Below, piece after piece: positions 23,634-31,806 of a DNA stretch of 38,311 nucleotides. Under the pieces are notes generated by a model. The model worked only from the letters and a program-made list of their open reading frames with translations, made no database searches and was not told the DNA's origin. Every line of letters starts with the position of its first letter. Within the stretch, counting starts at the first letter, position 1. A program made the translations under genes and the position numbers. This stretch comes from a virus: the IMG/VR virus record IMGVR_UViG_3300042549_005347, positions 1-38,311 of that record; one strand, given 5' to 3'.

Positions 23634-26162
23634 ATGCATCAAAACCTTCTAAACCACAAATCTGCACAGTTCGCAACAGAGCGTGACACTTCGTCCATAC
23701 TGTACGAGGTAAAAAAGACTCGCGCTATTTGGGATGCTGGATTATCAGTCCCTGGCACTGACCGCAGAGGTGGCTGGCGTTGCCCGCCAGGAATGGCATT
23801 CGGTGGACAGATAACAGACCGCTTTGGTCGTAACTGTGGATACGGATTAGTTCGCCGTTTAGGCAATGCAATGAATGACCTCGGCGAACGCATGAACGAA
23901 GGCGACAAGAGGCGTCGTGAGCGTCGCATTGCAAAACTTGGAGCAAATATCAATCAGCCAGGAATGGTAGAGCGTGCTGCTGGTCGGGTAGCCGATGCAT
24001 TAGAGACCGACAAGAAACCTGCTCGTCGTGTACGAACAGGAAACATTGATGCCGTAAAGCCAATAAAACCTGTAAAACCTATAAAGCCAGTTGCGCGGGC
24101 AGCAAAAGGCGACTTAAAGAAGCCAGCAGCAGTTGACACTGTAAGCAACACCCCAGTTCCTGCAGGTGCCCCAAATGTCGGTGAAACCCTCAATGAGTAC
24201 AAGCGTCGTAAGTACAACGAGCACCAGAAGCGTGTACGCGAAATCCAAGAAGGTGGCGGCAAGGCTGGGATGCTTAGATACCCAGAGTGGGATAAATTCC
24301 ACGGTTCAGTAATTGAAGAAAACTGGAGAAAAAATAACGGTATCCCTAGGGCTAGAAAGCGTGTTGTCAACAAACCGAAGCCTAAAGATAAAATTGAGGC
24401 TGTTCCTGCGGATGAAGTTAAGAAGCCTGTTAAGCCTCGCGCCCCTAAGGCAAAGATTGCAGATGCCAAAAAGGAAGTCACGGCAGAGAAGCCAGCAGTA
24501 AAGAAAGCCGCTGTCAAGAAACCTGCTGTCAAGAAGGCTGCTGTCAAAAAAGAAGCAACGCCTAAAGACCCTACCAAAAAAGATAAGCCAATTGATTTCG
24601 CTGGAATACGGAAACAATTAAAAGGTAACGGAATTCTTGGTGCTGCCGATTTTGCAGAACTATTCAAAAATGAAAAAGATGCATTTGGTGATACTGTCCC
24701 AAGCAACGATATTCAGCCTCTCGCTCTTCGCGTCTACCAAGATGTAGATGCACGGCGTAAGGACATCGGGGAAAGGTTTGCTGAGCGATACAAGAATGAC
24801 ACTCCTGCCCAATTTGATGCTTGGGTCTCTTTGTTTGAAGACGATATTAAGGGCGGCGAAAAAAACATTCTTGATGCTATTGACCGTCTAGAGAAAGCAA
24901 TTGCTGACGGTGCGGAGCAAGATGAAATAAATCGTCTACGCGACAGAATTATTTCCAAGAACCGCCTTCATGTGGCAAATGTTGAAGTTGTTCGTTTAAA
25001 CAAGGAATTGCCTCCACGCCCTGTTACTCCTCCTGAGTCAATAGTCCCAGAAGCCTCCGATGCTCGCGTTCTGGAACCTGCTGGCAAAGGCAAGGGTAAG
25101 GATTTAGCGAAAGTCCTTCGTGTTGCTGGAGTTAAAAAGCATGGCAAAGAAGGCAAAATTGCCAAAGGCGATGGGCTTCCTCCTGCGCCTGGTGAACTTC
25201 CTGTACCTCATATTGTTAATTCAAAGATGACAAGTGCTGAAGCAATCGCTCATGTTAAAGGCGGCGGCGACCTTGCTGTAGTCCCTCACAATCTCTGGCT
25301 TGAGGCAATTCAGGCAAACCTTAAATCAGAAAATAACCCAACTGGCAAATGGGGCAAATTGGCTAAAAAAGGTGGCAATATTGGTGACACTTTCATTTAT
25401 GTAAAACTGGATGAAAAGGGCAGAAAAACAAACGCTGGCTGGGTATTCAAAGCATCAGCAGAAGACGACAACTTGCATGAGTTAATGGCGTGGAACCTCG
25501 CAGGCGCTCATGGCTTCGATATTGAGGGTGCTCACATGGACGGACAAATCAACGGGCGTAATGCTGTTGTTTTGCCGTTTGCTCAACATCATGTTCCCAA
25601 AGAGTGGAAAGAAATTAGCGGAGACGGAAACAACTTCGATAAAGATGCAGTTGATAAACTTCCTGACCGAGCATACCCACAGAGAATGGCACATTACCTT
25701 CACAACTATCTGCTGAATGTGCGAGACAGACATGCAGGAAATGGCTTTGCAAAAGTTTATGCCAAACCAAGCGGTGAAAAAGTTGCACACATTATCCCTA
25801 TTGACCAAGGGTGGGCATTCAAAAAAGGATACAACGCCCCTGAAGGAATAGACAGATACGACCTTGGAATGGATTACGACCTTTTCTCAAATATAAGTCG
25901 TCACTTGGCACGGATTGATGACAAAGTTGAGCGAGAGAAACAAAGAAAAGCCATTGTTGATGCAGTGGACGGTATAATTGAAAATGCTCAAAAAGTAATG
26001 AAAATGAATGAGTCAGATATTTATGACTGGGTAAAATCAATGTACCCAGAAGGTCAAAATGTTGGTAATGCAGATGTTGCTCGTTTTTGGAAAAACTACA
26101 GAAAAATGGTCAAGCAACTCACAGCGGAACGCAATAAAGTTATTGCGAAAATTGGAGGATAA
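23634..26162 (+). CDS. Large C-x17-C tagged protein with PI3/4-kinase/HipA-like C-terminal domain (paralogue)
   Basis: The 842-aa protein is a paralogue of the 20319 product with a shorter N-terminus. It has the shared segment with tag RCPPGMAFGGQITDRFGRNC (C50 to C68), one copy of the ERxAGRxADALET unit, and the second shared block (RKYNEHQ at ~191; PEWDKFHG). A histone-H1-like Lys/Ala/Val linker (~286-318) and a helical region follow. The C-terminal kinase-like domain has K606 in WVFKAS, helix HELMAWNLAGAHGF, catalytic loop DRHAGN (D698 to N703) and IDQG (D724). All key positions for nucleotide and metal binding appear present, unlike the 18398 protein. No target can be read from sequence. 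Its small partner-like gene follows after two bases. Confidence 0.82.
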   Translation: MHQNLLNHKSAQFATERDTSSILYEVKKTRAIWDAGLSVPGTDRRGGWRCPPGMAFGGQITDRFGRNCGYGLVRRLGNAMNDLGERMNEGDKRRRERRIAKLGANINQPGMVERAAGRVADALETDKKPARRVRTGNIDAVKPIKPVKPIKPVARAAKGDLKKPAAVDTVSNTPVPAGAPNVGETLNEYKRRKYNEHQKRVREIQEGGGKAGMLRYPEWDKFHGSVIEENWRKNNGIPRARKRVVNKPKPKDKIEAVPADEVKKPVKPRAPKAKIADAKKEVTAEKPAVKKAAVKKPAVKKAAVKKEATPKDPTKKDKPIDFAGIRKQLKGNGILGAADFAELFKNEKDAFGDTVPSNDIQPLALRVYQDVDARRKDIGERFAERYKNDTPAQFDAWVSLFEDDIKGGEKNILDAIDRLEKAIADGAEQDEINRLRDRIISKNRLHVANVEVVRLNKELPPRPVTPPESIVPEASDARVLEPAGKGKGKDLAKVLRVAGVKKHGKEGKIAKGDGLPPAPGELPVPHIVNSKMTSAEAIAHVKGGGDLAVVPHNLWLEAIQANLKSENNPTGKWGKLAKKGGNIGDTFIYVKLDEKGRKTNAGWVFKASAEDDNLHELMAWNLAGAHGFDIEGAHMDGQINGRNAVVLPFAQHHVPKEWKEISGDGNNFDKDAVDKLPDRAYPQRMAHYLHNYLLNVRDRHAGNGFAKVYAKPSGEKVAHIIPIDQGWAFKKGYNAPEGIDRYDLGMDYDLFSNISRHLARIDDKVEREKQRKAIVDAVDGIIENAQKVMKMNESDIYDWVKSMYPEGQNVGNADVARFWKNYRKMVKQLTAERNKVIAKIGG
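24490..24592 (+). repeat. Histone-H1-like Lys/Ala/Val repeat region
   Basis: Codons here encode repeated AVKKxAVKKP-type units (AVKKAAVKKPAVKKAAVKK, then basic Pro/Lys sequence). The composition is that of linker-histone tails and suggests a flexible, DNA-binding or charge-neutralising linker between the tag half and the kinase half of the protein. Confidence 0.75.
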
Positions 26163-26164
26163 TT

Positions 26165-26482
26165 ATGGCGCAGGAAGAAATCCTCATCTACAAAACACCA
26201 ACATCAATCCATGATGAAAGTGATGCAGAACTTATTTGCTCAATCTCTCGTGATGGCAAATCTCTCACCATAAGAGGGATGAACAAGAATTGGGCAAGCA
26301 CCTATTCTGACATCATTAAGAACTCATCAGGTCGACCAGATATTGGTAAAGACAAATACGGTCTAGTGACAATTCTCAACTCCACATACGGCAGAGAAGT
26401 CCATTACGGCGACCAAATTGAAGATGGCGTATTCGCTGAAGAATCAGCCACTCTTCCATTTAAAATTACACTAAAAGTTTAG
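26165..26482 (+). CDS. Hypothetical 105-aa protein after kinase-like gene
   Basis: The product starts MAQEEILIYKTPTSIHDESD with TTGGAGGA as a strong ribosome site inside the end of the previous gene. It has short strands (AELICSISRDGKSLTIRGM), a segment WASTYSDIIKNSSGRPDIGK, and a final strand PFKITLKV. No family is recognised. It follows the kinase-like gene by two bases, as the 96-aa gene follows the other kinase-like gene by seven. The two small proteins do not obviously align with each other. Confidence 0.75.
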   Translation: MAQEEILIYKTPTSIHDESDAELICSISRDGKSLTIRGMNKNWASTYSDIIKNSSGRPDIGKDKYGLVTILNSTYGREVHYGDQIEDGVFAEESATLPFKITLKV

Positions 26483-26488
26483 GCACCA

Positions 26489-27316
26489 ATGTCACGCAAA
26501 TCCATTATTGAGACCAAAACAGACAACCCAAAGTCACCCCTATTCGCTACCCGCGAACAGGCGATTAGTGCTGGGAATGGTTGCACGGGAGTGCGTATTG
26601 TTTTGGTTAATGGAGCACGGATGTTTGCTCCGTGCCCACCGAAAACAAATGGATTTGAAAAACTAGGCGAGCGTGGGATTCTTGGAATAGAGACCCTCCC
26701 TGACGGTGGTTTAGTTTCAGCAAAAGACGATGACATCGTGGAGATAGACGAGAAGGGCTTCGTTAGTAACTACAGCCGTTCTACTGACCCTGATGTTTTC
26801 TCTGACCCTGATTCTGCTCGTGTTCGTGCCCGCAATCTTGGCTGTATTGGGATTCGTTCATATATTGCAAAAGATGGCAAAAAGGTTTACTTGCCTTGTA
26901 CAAATTCTTCTGACTACAACAAATACACGGGTCTACGCCATGACGGTAGACCGATGAAGAAGAAGTCAGCCCTGTCTCGTGTCGGTAAGCGCAAAATGCG
27001 CACGATTCTCACAAAACCAACTAAGCCAAGCGTGCCTAAAGAGATAGACATTGACTCACAAACAGTCAATACTCTCGCTATGAAAGTACGCCAGCACAAC
27101 TCTGGAGTAACTAACAAGCCAGACTGGGCACATACAAACCTTAGAGTCTTAAAAGATGTTTACATAAGAGGAAATAAAGACGGCAAAGGGTTCGCCCGTG
27201 TCAATGAATTTCTAAAACTTGTGCGTAGCGGAACGGCTGATGCTGCCTACCACAAAGATGATGACCTTCTGGACTCAAATCACCCTTGGTTGAACAAGCC
27301 GAGCGGTAAAAAATAA
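26489..27316 (+). CDS. Protein with two Cys-containing 'GC-x-G' repeats, last gene before capsid
   Basis: The 275-aa protein has two related units: ATREQAISAGNGCTGVRIVL followed by NGARMFAPCPP, and DSARVRARNLGCIGIRSYIA followed by DGKKVYLPC. Each reads as a helix, a G-C-x-G turn, a strand pair and a Pro-Cys. Units of this kind (A..RA..LGC.G......G....PC) recur in phage head-region proteins I know, but I cannot name a family. The C-terminal half is basic and contains VNTLAMKVRQHNSG and VNEFLKLVRSGTADAAYHK. The CPP segment recalls the tag in the preceding large genes but lacks the second cysteine spacing. A virion or head-assembly role is inferred from position. Confidence 0.72.
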   Translation: MSRKSIIETKTDNPKSPLFATREQAISAGNGCTGVRIVLVNGARMFAPCPPKTNGFEKLGERGILGIETLPDGGLVSAKDDDIVEIDEKGFVSNYSRSTDPDVFSDPDSARVRARNLGCIGIRSYIAKDGKKVYLPCTNSSDYNKYTGLRHDGRPMKKKSALSRVGKRKMRTILTKPTKPSVPKEIDIDSQTVNTLAMKVRQHNSGVTNKPDWAHTNLRVLKDVYIRGNKDGKGFARVNEFLKLVRSGTADAAYHKDDDLLDSNHPWLNKPSGKK

Positions 27317-27460
27317 AACCGAAAATTTCTTAAATAGTTGCAGGGATACAACATAGTCAAGTGTTACTCTGCTTAATAAGACATTAAACGGTTGGGTGCT
27401 CACCTGAGCCTTTATTGTAGAAAACAAAAATCCACCATAACTAACTTTTTAGGAGTTAAC
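27317..27460 (+). promoter_or_regulatory. Leader and possible promoter of the major capsid gene
   Basis: The 144-base AT-rich gap before the capsid gene is the longest in the head operon. It contains TTGCAG followed after 18 bases by TGTTAC, a weak promoter-like pair, and the TTTATTGTAGAA segment similar to one before the protease gene. AGGAG (27451-27455) is the capsid ribosome site. A separate promoter would suit a highly expressed capsid gene that is also followed by its own terminator. Confidence 0.35.
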
Positions 27461-28762
27461 ATGTCTTTTGACGAATCCCGCCTACGGGAACTACAAGGTG
27501 CCTTGCGCACCAAAATGGCAGACAACAAAGCAATTGCTGACTCATTCCAAATTGAGAATGAAACAGTAGTAGTTGATGCCAAGCAAAAATCAGCATTTGA
27601 TAGCAACATGCGTGATATCCGCGAAATCAAGAGCCTCATTGAGGGTCTTGAGGGAATGCGCGATGTCGATTCATGGTCAAACCAACCAGCAACCGCTTCG
27701 GTAGCACAAGAGTCAAACGCTCAAGGTCAGTGGGCTCCTCAGCCTCAGGCTAAGAGCCTTGGTCAAATGTTCCTTGATTCACCAGAATTCAAGGCTTTGG
27801 ATTCAGGTAAGAATGGCGCAAACATGCCAAGTCCTTTCCAATTGAACCGTGCAGATGTTGCGGGAATGTGGAGCACCAAGGATATCTACTCAGCATTGCC
27901 ATCAGGAACTCCTGGTTCGTTTGGTTCAATCCAGCGCGACCCAATGGTTCTTCCTCCAATGCGTACTCGCCGTGTTCGTGACTTGTTCCCAAGCCGCACC
28001 ACGACAGCAGCAGTTATCGAATACTTCCGCATGACTGGTTTCACCAACAACGCGGCAGCAGTTGCAGAGCGTGCCAGTTCGGCATTCGCTGCTAAGCCAC
28101 AGTCGTCTTTCTCCTTCGTTGGAGAACAGGCTCCTGTACGCACCTTGGCACACTGGGAAGCAGCACATCGCAATGTTCTTGCTGATGAGCCACAACTGCG
28201 TTCAATCATTGATAACGAACTCCTTTACGGATTGCGTTTGCAAGAAGATTCACAAATTCTTACAGGTGACGGCGCTGGTGAAAACCTTCGCGGTATCTTG
28301 GAGACTTCAGGAATCCAGACATACGACTGGTCTGCAGGAGTTCTCGGTGACAACAAGGCTGATGCGATTCGTCGTGCCGCAACCTTGTCGTTCCTTGCTT
28401 ACTACGAGCCAACAGGTGTTGTTCTTCACCCTAACGATTGGGAAGACATTGAACTTTCCAAGGATGACAATGGTCAGTACCTCGTAGCAGTTTCTGTTGC
28501 TATGGGTGGCGAGCCAAAGTTGTGGCGTATTCCTGTGGTTGATACCCCAGCAATGACAGAGGGCACTGCTCTCGTCGGTGCTTTCGGTACAGGCGCACAG
28601 TTGTATGACCGTGAACAGGCAAGCATCCGTATCAGCGAACAGCATGCAGACTTCTTCGTCCGCAACGCTATCGTTGTTCTTGCTGAGCAGCGTTTGGCTC
28701 TTGCAGTCAAGCGTCCTGAAGCATTCGTTGCAGTATCTTTCAACGGCGCTCCAGAAGCCTAA
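27461..28762 (+). CDS. Major capsid protein (HK97 fold)
   Basis: The 433-aa product starts MSFDESRLRELQGALRTKMA after AGGAG; an upstream in-frame start at 27392 lacks a site. The N-terminal ~100 residues are helical and charged, like the delta domain that prohead protease removes. The rest follows the HK97 capsid pattern: an E-loop region (RTTTAAVIEYFRMTGFTNNA, FSFVGEQAPVRTLAHWEAAH), a spine helix (LRSIIDNELLYGLRLQEDSQ), then ILTGDGAGENLRGILE, VVLHPNDWEDIELSKD, WRIPVVDTPAMTEGTALVGA and the C-terminal ISEQHADFFVRNAIVVLAEQ strand-helix. It forms the icosahedral shell. Translation is likely strong and the gene ends at a strong terminator. Confidence 0.95.
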   Translation: MSFDESRLRELQGALRTKMADNKAIADSFQIENETVVVDAKQKSAFDSNMRDIREIKSLIEGLEGMRDVDSWSNQPATASVAQESNAQGQWAPQPQAKSLGQMFLDSPEFKALDSGKNGANMPSPFQLNRADVAGMWSTKDIYSALPSGTPGSFGSIQRDPMVLPPMRTRRVRDLFPSRTTTAAVIEYFRMTGFTNNAAAVAERASSAFAAKPQSSFSFVGEQAPVRTLAHWEAAHRNVLADEPQLRSIIDNELLYGLRLQEDSQILTGDGAGENLRGILETSGIQTYDWSAGVLGDNKADAIRRAATLSFLAYYEPTGVVLHPNDWEDIELSKDDNGQYLVAVSVAMGGEPKLWRIPVVDTPAMTEGTALVGAFGTGAQLYDREQASIRISEQHADFFVRNAIVVLAEQRLALAVKRPEAFVAVSFNGAPEA

Positions 28763-28776
28763 TAAGCACTAAGCGG

Positions 28777-28813
28777 AACCCCGCTCATGCCTTCGGGTGT
28801 GGGCGGGGTTTTT
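28777..28813 (+). terminator. Rho-independent terminator after the capsid gene
   Basis: Arms AACCCCGC and GCGGGGTT enclose a second paired section CATGCC/GGTGTG closed by a TTCG tetraloop, followed by a T run. It ends the rightward structural operon. Confidence 0.9.
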
Positions 28814-28835
28814 GCTATATATGGGAAGATTATGT

Positions 28836-29375
28836 ATGAAAGAAAATGAATCGTTTTCATACTTTGGTGAGTTTCAAGATTTTGACTCGCTGTTACTGCT
28901 CGTCAATAAATTTGAAGAAGACGACTGGTTGGCGTATAAAGAACGCAAAAAAACAGGTGGTATTGCAAGCGCCTATAGCGACACCATTCCTTTGATTTAT
29001 AATCCGAAAATTAGAAATGCAAAGGATATCCATCACATACATTATGAAAGATTTCAGCGTCATGTGGACGCAGTGATTCAGGCAGCACTGCCGTTTATTG
29101 GGAGAACCATCCCCGTTCAAGCCATGCTGACGCGCATGAAGCCGCAGTCAACAATTGCTAGACATAAAGATAGGGGCGAAGTAACGAAAGTCTCCCACCG
29201 CATTCATGTTCCAATCATTACTAATCAGCAATGCATATTCACTATTGAAAATGATGAAAAACATTTACAAGCAGGGAGCGTCTGGTTGATAGACAACACT
29301 GACAGGTTTCATTCTGTTAGAAATGATGGCGATAAACATCGCATTCATCTAATTGTTGATGCCCGAGAAATATGA
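28836..29375 (+). CDS. Aspartyl/asparaginyl beta-hydroxylase-like 2-oxoglutarate/Fe(II) oxygenase
   Basis: The 179-aa product (start MKENESFSYFGEFQDFDSLL, GGAAG upstream) matches the aspartyl/asparaginyl beta-hydroxylase-type cupin fold. It has the HxD motif H110-K-D112 in TIARHKDRGEV, then HRIHVPIITN, the turn LQAGSVWLIDNTDRFHSVRN with distal ligand H159, and R169 in HRIHLIVDAR as the likely 2-oxoglutarate contact. These are the expected metal and cosubstrate ligands, so activity is plausible. The substrate is unknown: protein side chains or small molecules are both possible. The gene lies alone between two terminators directly after the capsid gene, so it may be expressed by read-through or by a weak promoter of its own. 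Confidence 0.85.
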   Translation: MKENESFSYFGEFQDFDSLLLLVNKFEEDDWLAYKERKKTGGIASAYSDTIPLIYNPKIRNAKDIHHIHYERFQRHVDAVIQAALPFIGRTIPVQAMLTRMKPQSTIARHKDRGEVTKVSHRIHVPIITNQQCIFTIENDEKHLQAGSVWLIDNTDRFHSVRNDGDKHRIHLIVDAREI

Positions 29376-29408
29376 GACAATATACACATGCCTACCTTAG
29401 GGCTAGAG

Positions 29409-29443
29409 AAACCCCCTGTCCGTAATAGGCTGGGGGTTTTTTT
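29409..29443 (+). terminator. Rho-independent terminator between convergent genes
   Basis: Arms AAACCCCC and GGGGGTTT flank a short loop section, followed by a run of seven or more T. It terminates the plus-strand oxygenase gene; on the minus strand the downstream tract is weaker. Confidence 0.88.
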
Positions 29444-29447
29444 ATTA

Positions 29448-29810
29448 CTAAATTATGGCTATCTCTAGCCTATTGATTTGTTTATTAAAGAAAGACACAA
29501 CATCATCAGTGGTCGCAGTTTCGCTCCACGAGTTCATATCTTCATCCATGAAGGCTTCTAAGTACTTTATTGTCTCCGCATAGAGACCCCATTTAATTGA
29601 ATCAATAGGGGCATCCTCAAGAGAACCATCCCAAGATTTCATATCTTTAAGAGAAGCACCACACGCAAGAGCCACAGCGCCATTTATGTTTATCTCACCA
29701 GAATACGAATGAAGGGGTAGCCAACCATTAAAGCCATACTGCTTAACATTGCTTGCAGCATTCTTTAATATGTCAACTACCCCTATTCGTACTAGGTCAA
29801 GCAGTGTCAT
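29448..29810 (-). CDS. Hypothetical protein, DUF6197-like
   Basis: The 120-aa protein has the pattern helix (LVRIGVVDILKNAASNVKQY), then GFNGWLPLHSYSGEININGA, a G-A-x-x-x-A helix (GAVALACGASLKDM), a long acidic middle and a C-terminal helix preceded by WSETATTDDVVSFFNKQI. The order 'helix, GW, small domain with I-x-GA helix, final W..T...VV..' resembles the DUF6197 family found in actinobacteria and their phages. No function is known for that family. It follows the ribonucleotide reductase by four bases, so it is co-transcribed with it. The family match is from memory of pattern and should be treated as probable only. Confidence 0.7.
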   Translation of the reverse strand: MTLLDLVRIGVVDILKNAASNVKQYGFNGWLPLHSYSGEININGAVALACGASLKDMKSWDGSLEDAPIDSIKWGLYAETIKYLEAFMDEDMNSWSETATTDDVVSFFNKQINRLEIAII

Positions 29811-29814
29811 GCAC

Positions 29815-31740
29815 TCACTTTACAGGACAAGCACCGCCAGCACAGTCATCAAAGTCAATCTCAAATCCGCGAGCGGCTTGCATTGGTGCAGAGAAGTCAA
29901 CTTTCGCAAGAATCTTCTCATACTCTGCTTCGGTAATTTCCTCATATGGAGGCAACGGGAAGTTATGGTCAGCATGAAGAAGGAAAGAGACCGACTTAAC
30001 GCTCACATCATAATTCTTGGATAGCCATTCCCTGATTGAATCAAGTTCTTCCTTGCGGTAGTACACAGTTACCGAAACAGCGTTATCTGCCCAGTCTCTC
30101 TGAAGTGCACTTACCCATTCCAACTGGTCAATAGCAGTCATGTCTTTAGCAAGCACAGAGTTATCTGGTGACTTACATGGAAACTCAACAACATACTTAG
30201 TGTGGTCTTCGCGTCCGTCAAGACCAATATCCCAAGTCACCTTATAACCACGGCGACGGCAAGCATCAACGAGTTTATCGGCAGCACCGAACCGAACACG
30301 ACGAATGTAGTGACGAGCAAATGCTGGGTGAATACCTGGTGTTACGCCAGGAAGCAAGGAGAGTGTTCCCGAAGGCTGAACAGTTGTCAAACGAACAGAC
30401 ACTGGCAGTTTGTTTTCGGCAGAGAACTGCTTGTCAAACCTGTCAAGTTCTTCATAGCCTGTTTTTAACCATGAAAGTTGCTCTGTGTTGCACTGAAGGA
30501 TTCCAGTAACGGATTGTCCAAGTCGTGCATTCTTCTTCACGATGTTGGTTGTCTTCTCGTATGGGTAGTCCATTTGAGTGATGCGCTTCTGGCAGAGATA
30601 CAGCAGGCGTGAGATTTCACAGAACTGCTCGTATGACTCAATATTCGGCAAGAACAAAGTTGCAAGGTTGCATGACTCACCGTCAGCCAGAGCAATCTCT
30701 GCGCAGGGGTTAAAGCCCTCAATAGATGGGTCAGGGCGCTTCTCCCCAGTACGACCAAATTGACGCGCTAGACGGCGATTGAGAAGCCCATACGGCTCTC
30801 CGTTGCCGCCATAGCCCTTCCATAGTTCAGGAAGGATATGGTCGTAGTAGTCGGCATAGATACTGTTGTTTGAGTTGGCTCGCCATGCTGGCACATCGCC
30901 ACTTCCCCAGTTCTTTGCACGAAGGAAAAGAACATCGTCAGGGTCGCCGATAGCAATCTGTGCTGAACGACGAGAAGAGCCAGAAACGACGATACGACCA
31001 ATGATGTTGCAAATATCAAGCACATCAACTGAACGCAGTTTCTTTCCTGCACGGTTGTTCATTACATTGCAAATGTCTTCAATACCATCAATGAGTGCAC
31101 CAGGACCTGATGCTGTTCCACCAAAGGTGCTCAACTTGGCACCAAATTCACGAACAAGGATTGTTGAGTAGGTGAATGACTTGCCTGTAATGAAGTACGA
31201 CTTCAGTGCGGCGTGAAGCAGGCGACGCCAACCGCCACGAGAGTCAGGAACAATGATGTCAGCATCATTTGTGCGTTCATGAGTGATTGTTACATTTGAC
31301 TTGACTTTTGGAAGGTCGTGAATCTTTGAACGCTCAACAGAGAACCCAACTCCGCCACCAAGCATGAGGTAGTCAAATAGAAGTTCAAAGTCTTCAATCT
31401 TTTCGATGTTTGTGAAGTAACAGTTATTCATTGATGTGCCATTGAATTGCTGTACAAGTGGTGTTCCTAATTGCCACAATGCTCGTCCGCTGAAAGAGCA
31501 GCGAAGGTTGAACATATGGTCAAAAAGTTTTTCTGCATCTTCTTTTGTGTACGGAACACCAATGTCGTATGCACCGTTGATGCAACGCTCAATTGTTTCT
31601 GCCCATGTTTCATTCATGTCTGTTCCGTCAATTGGACGGCTATATGTGCGGAGATAAACAATCTCTCCGAGACCGCCGAAACCCCAAGGTGGTGTTTGGT
31701 TCTGGTACGACAAAACGAACGATTTATCAAGTATTGACAC
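29815..31740 (-). CDS. nrdJ: Class II (adenosylcobalamin-dependent) ribonucleotide reductase, monomeric type
   Basis: The 641-aa enzyme reduces ribonucleoside triphosphates (or diphosphates) to deoxyribonucleotides using a B12 radical, supplying phage DNA synthesis. Visible residues match the Lactobacillus-type enzyme: C107 in MNNCYF; N344, C346 and E348 in FNPCAEI; C357 in ESCNLA (11-residue spacing to C346 preserved); and a redox pair C633/C638 in the C-terminal CAGGACPVK. The glycyl-radical and di-iron features of the other classes are absent. It is shorter than the ~739-aa L. leichmannii enzyme. Translation starts at GTG 31740 preceded by AGGGG. It heads a two-gene unit with the DUF6197-like gene. 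It implies the host makes or imports cobalamin. Confidence 0.94.
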   Translation of the reverse strand: MSILDKSFVLSYQNQTPPWGFGGLGEIVYLRTYSRPIDGTDMNETWAETIERCINGAYDIGVPYTKEDAEKLFDHMFNLRCSFSGRALWQLGTPLVQQFNGTSMNNCYFTNIEKIEDFELLFDYLMLGGGVGFSVERSKIHDLPKVKSNVTITHERTNDADIIVPDSRGGWRRLLHAALKSYFITGKSFTYSTILVREFGAKLSTFGGTASGPGALIDGIEDICNVMNNRAGKKLRSVDVLDICNIIGRIVVSGSSRRSAQIAIGDPDDVLFLRAKNWGSGDVPAWRANSNNSIYADYYDHILPELWKGYGGNGEPYGLLNRRLARQFGRTGEKRPDPSIEGFNPCAEIALADGESCNLATLFLPNIESYEQFCEISRLLYLCQKRITQMDYPYEKTTNIVKKNARLGQSVTGILQCNTEQLSWLKTGYEELDRFDKQFSAENKLPVSVRLTTVQPSGTLSLLPGVTPGIHPAFARHYIRRVRFGAADKLVDACRRRGYKVTWDIGLDGREDHTKYVVEFPCKSPDNSVLAKDMTAIDQLEWVSALQRDWADNAVSVTVYYRKEELDSIREWLSKNYDVSVKSVSFLLHADHNFPLPPYEEITEAEYEKILAKVDFSAPMQAARGFEIDFDDCAGGACPVK

Positions 31741-31806
31741 GATGTCCCCTAATTCTTTACTAACTGTGGAGTACTAGCATACACGGAACAGGAATACAGA
31801 AAGTGT

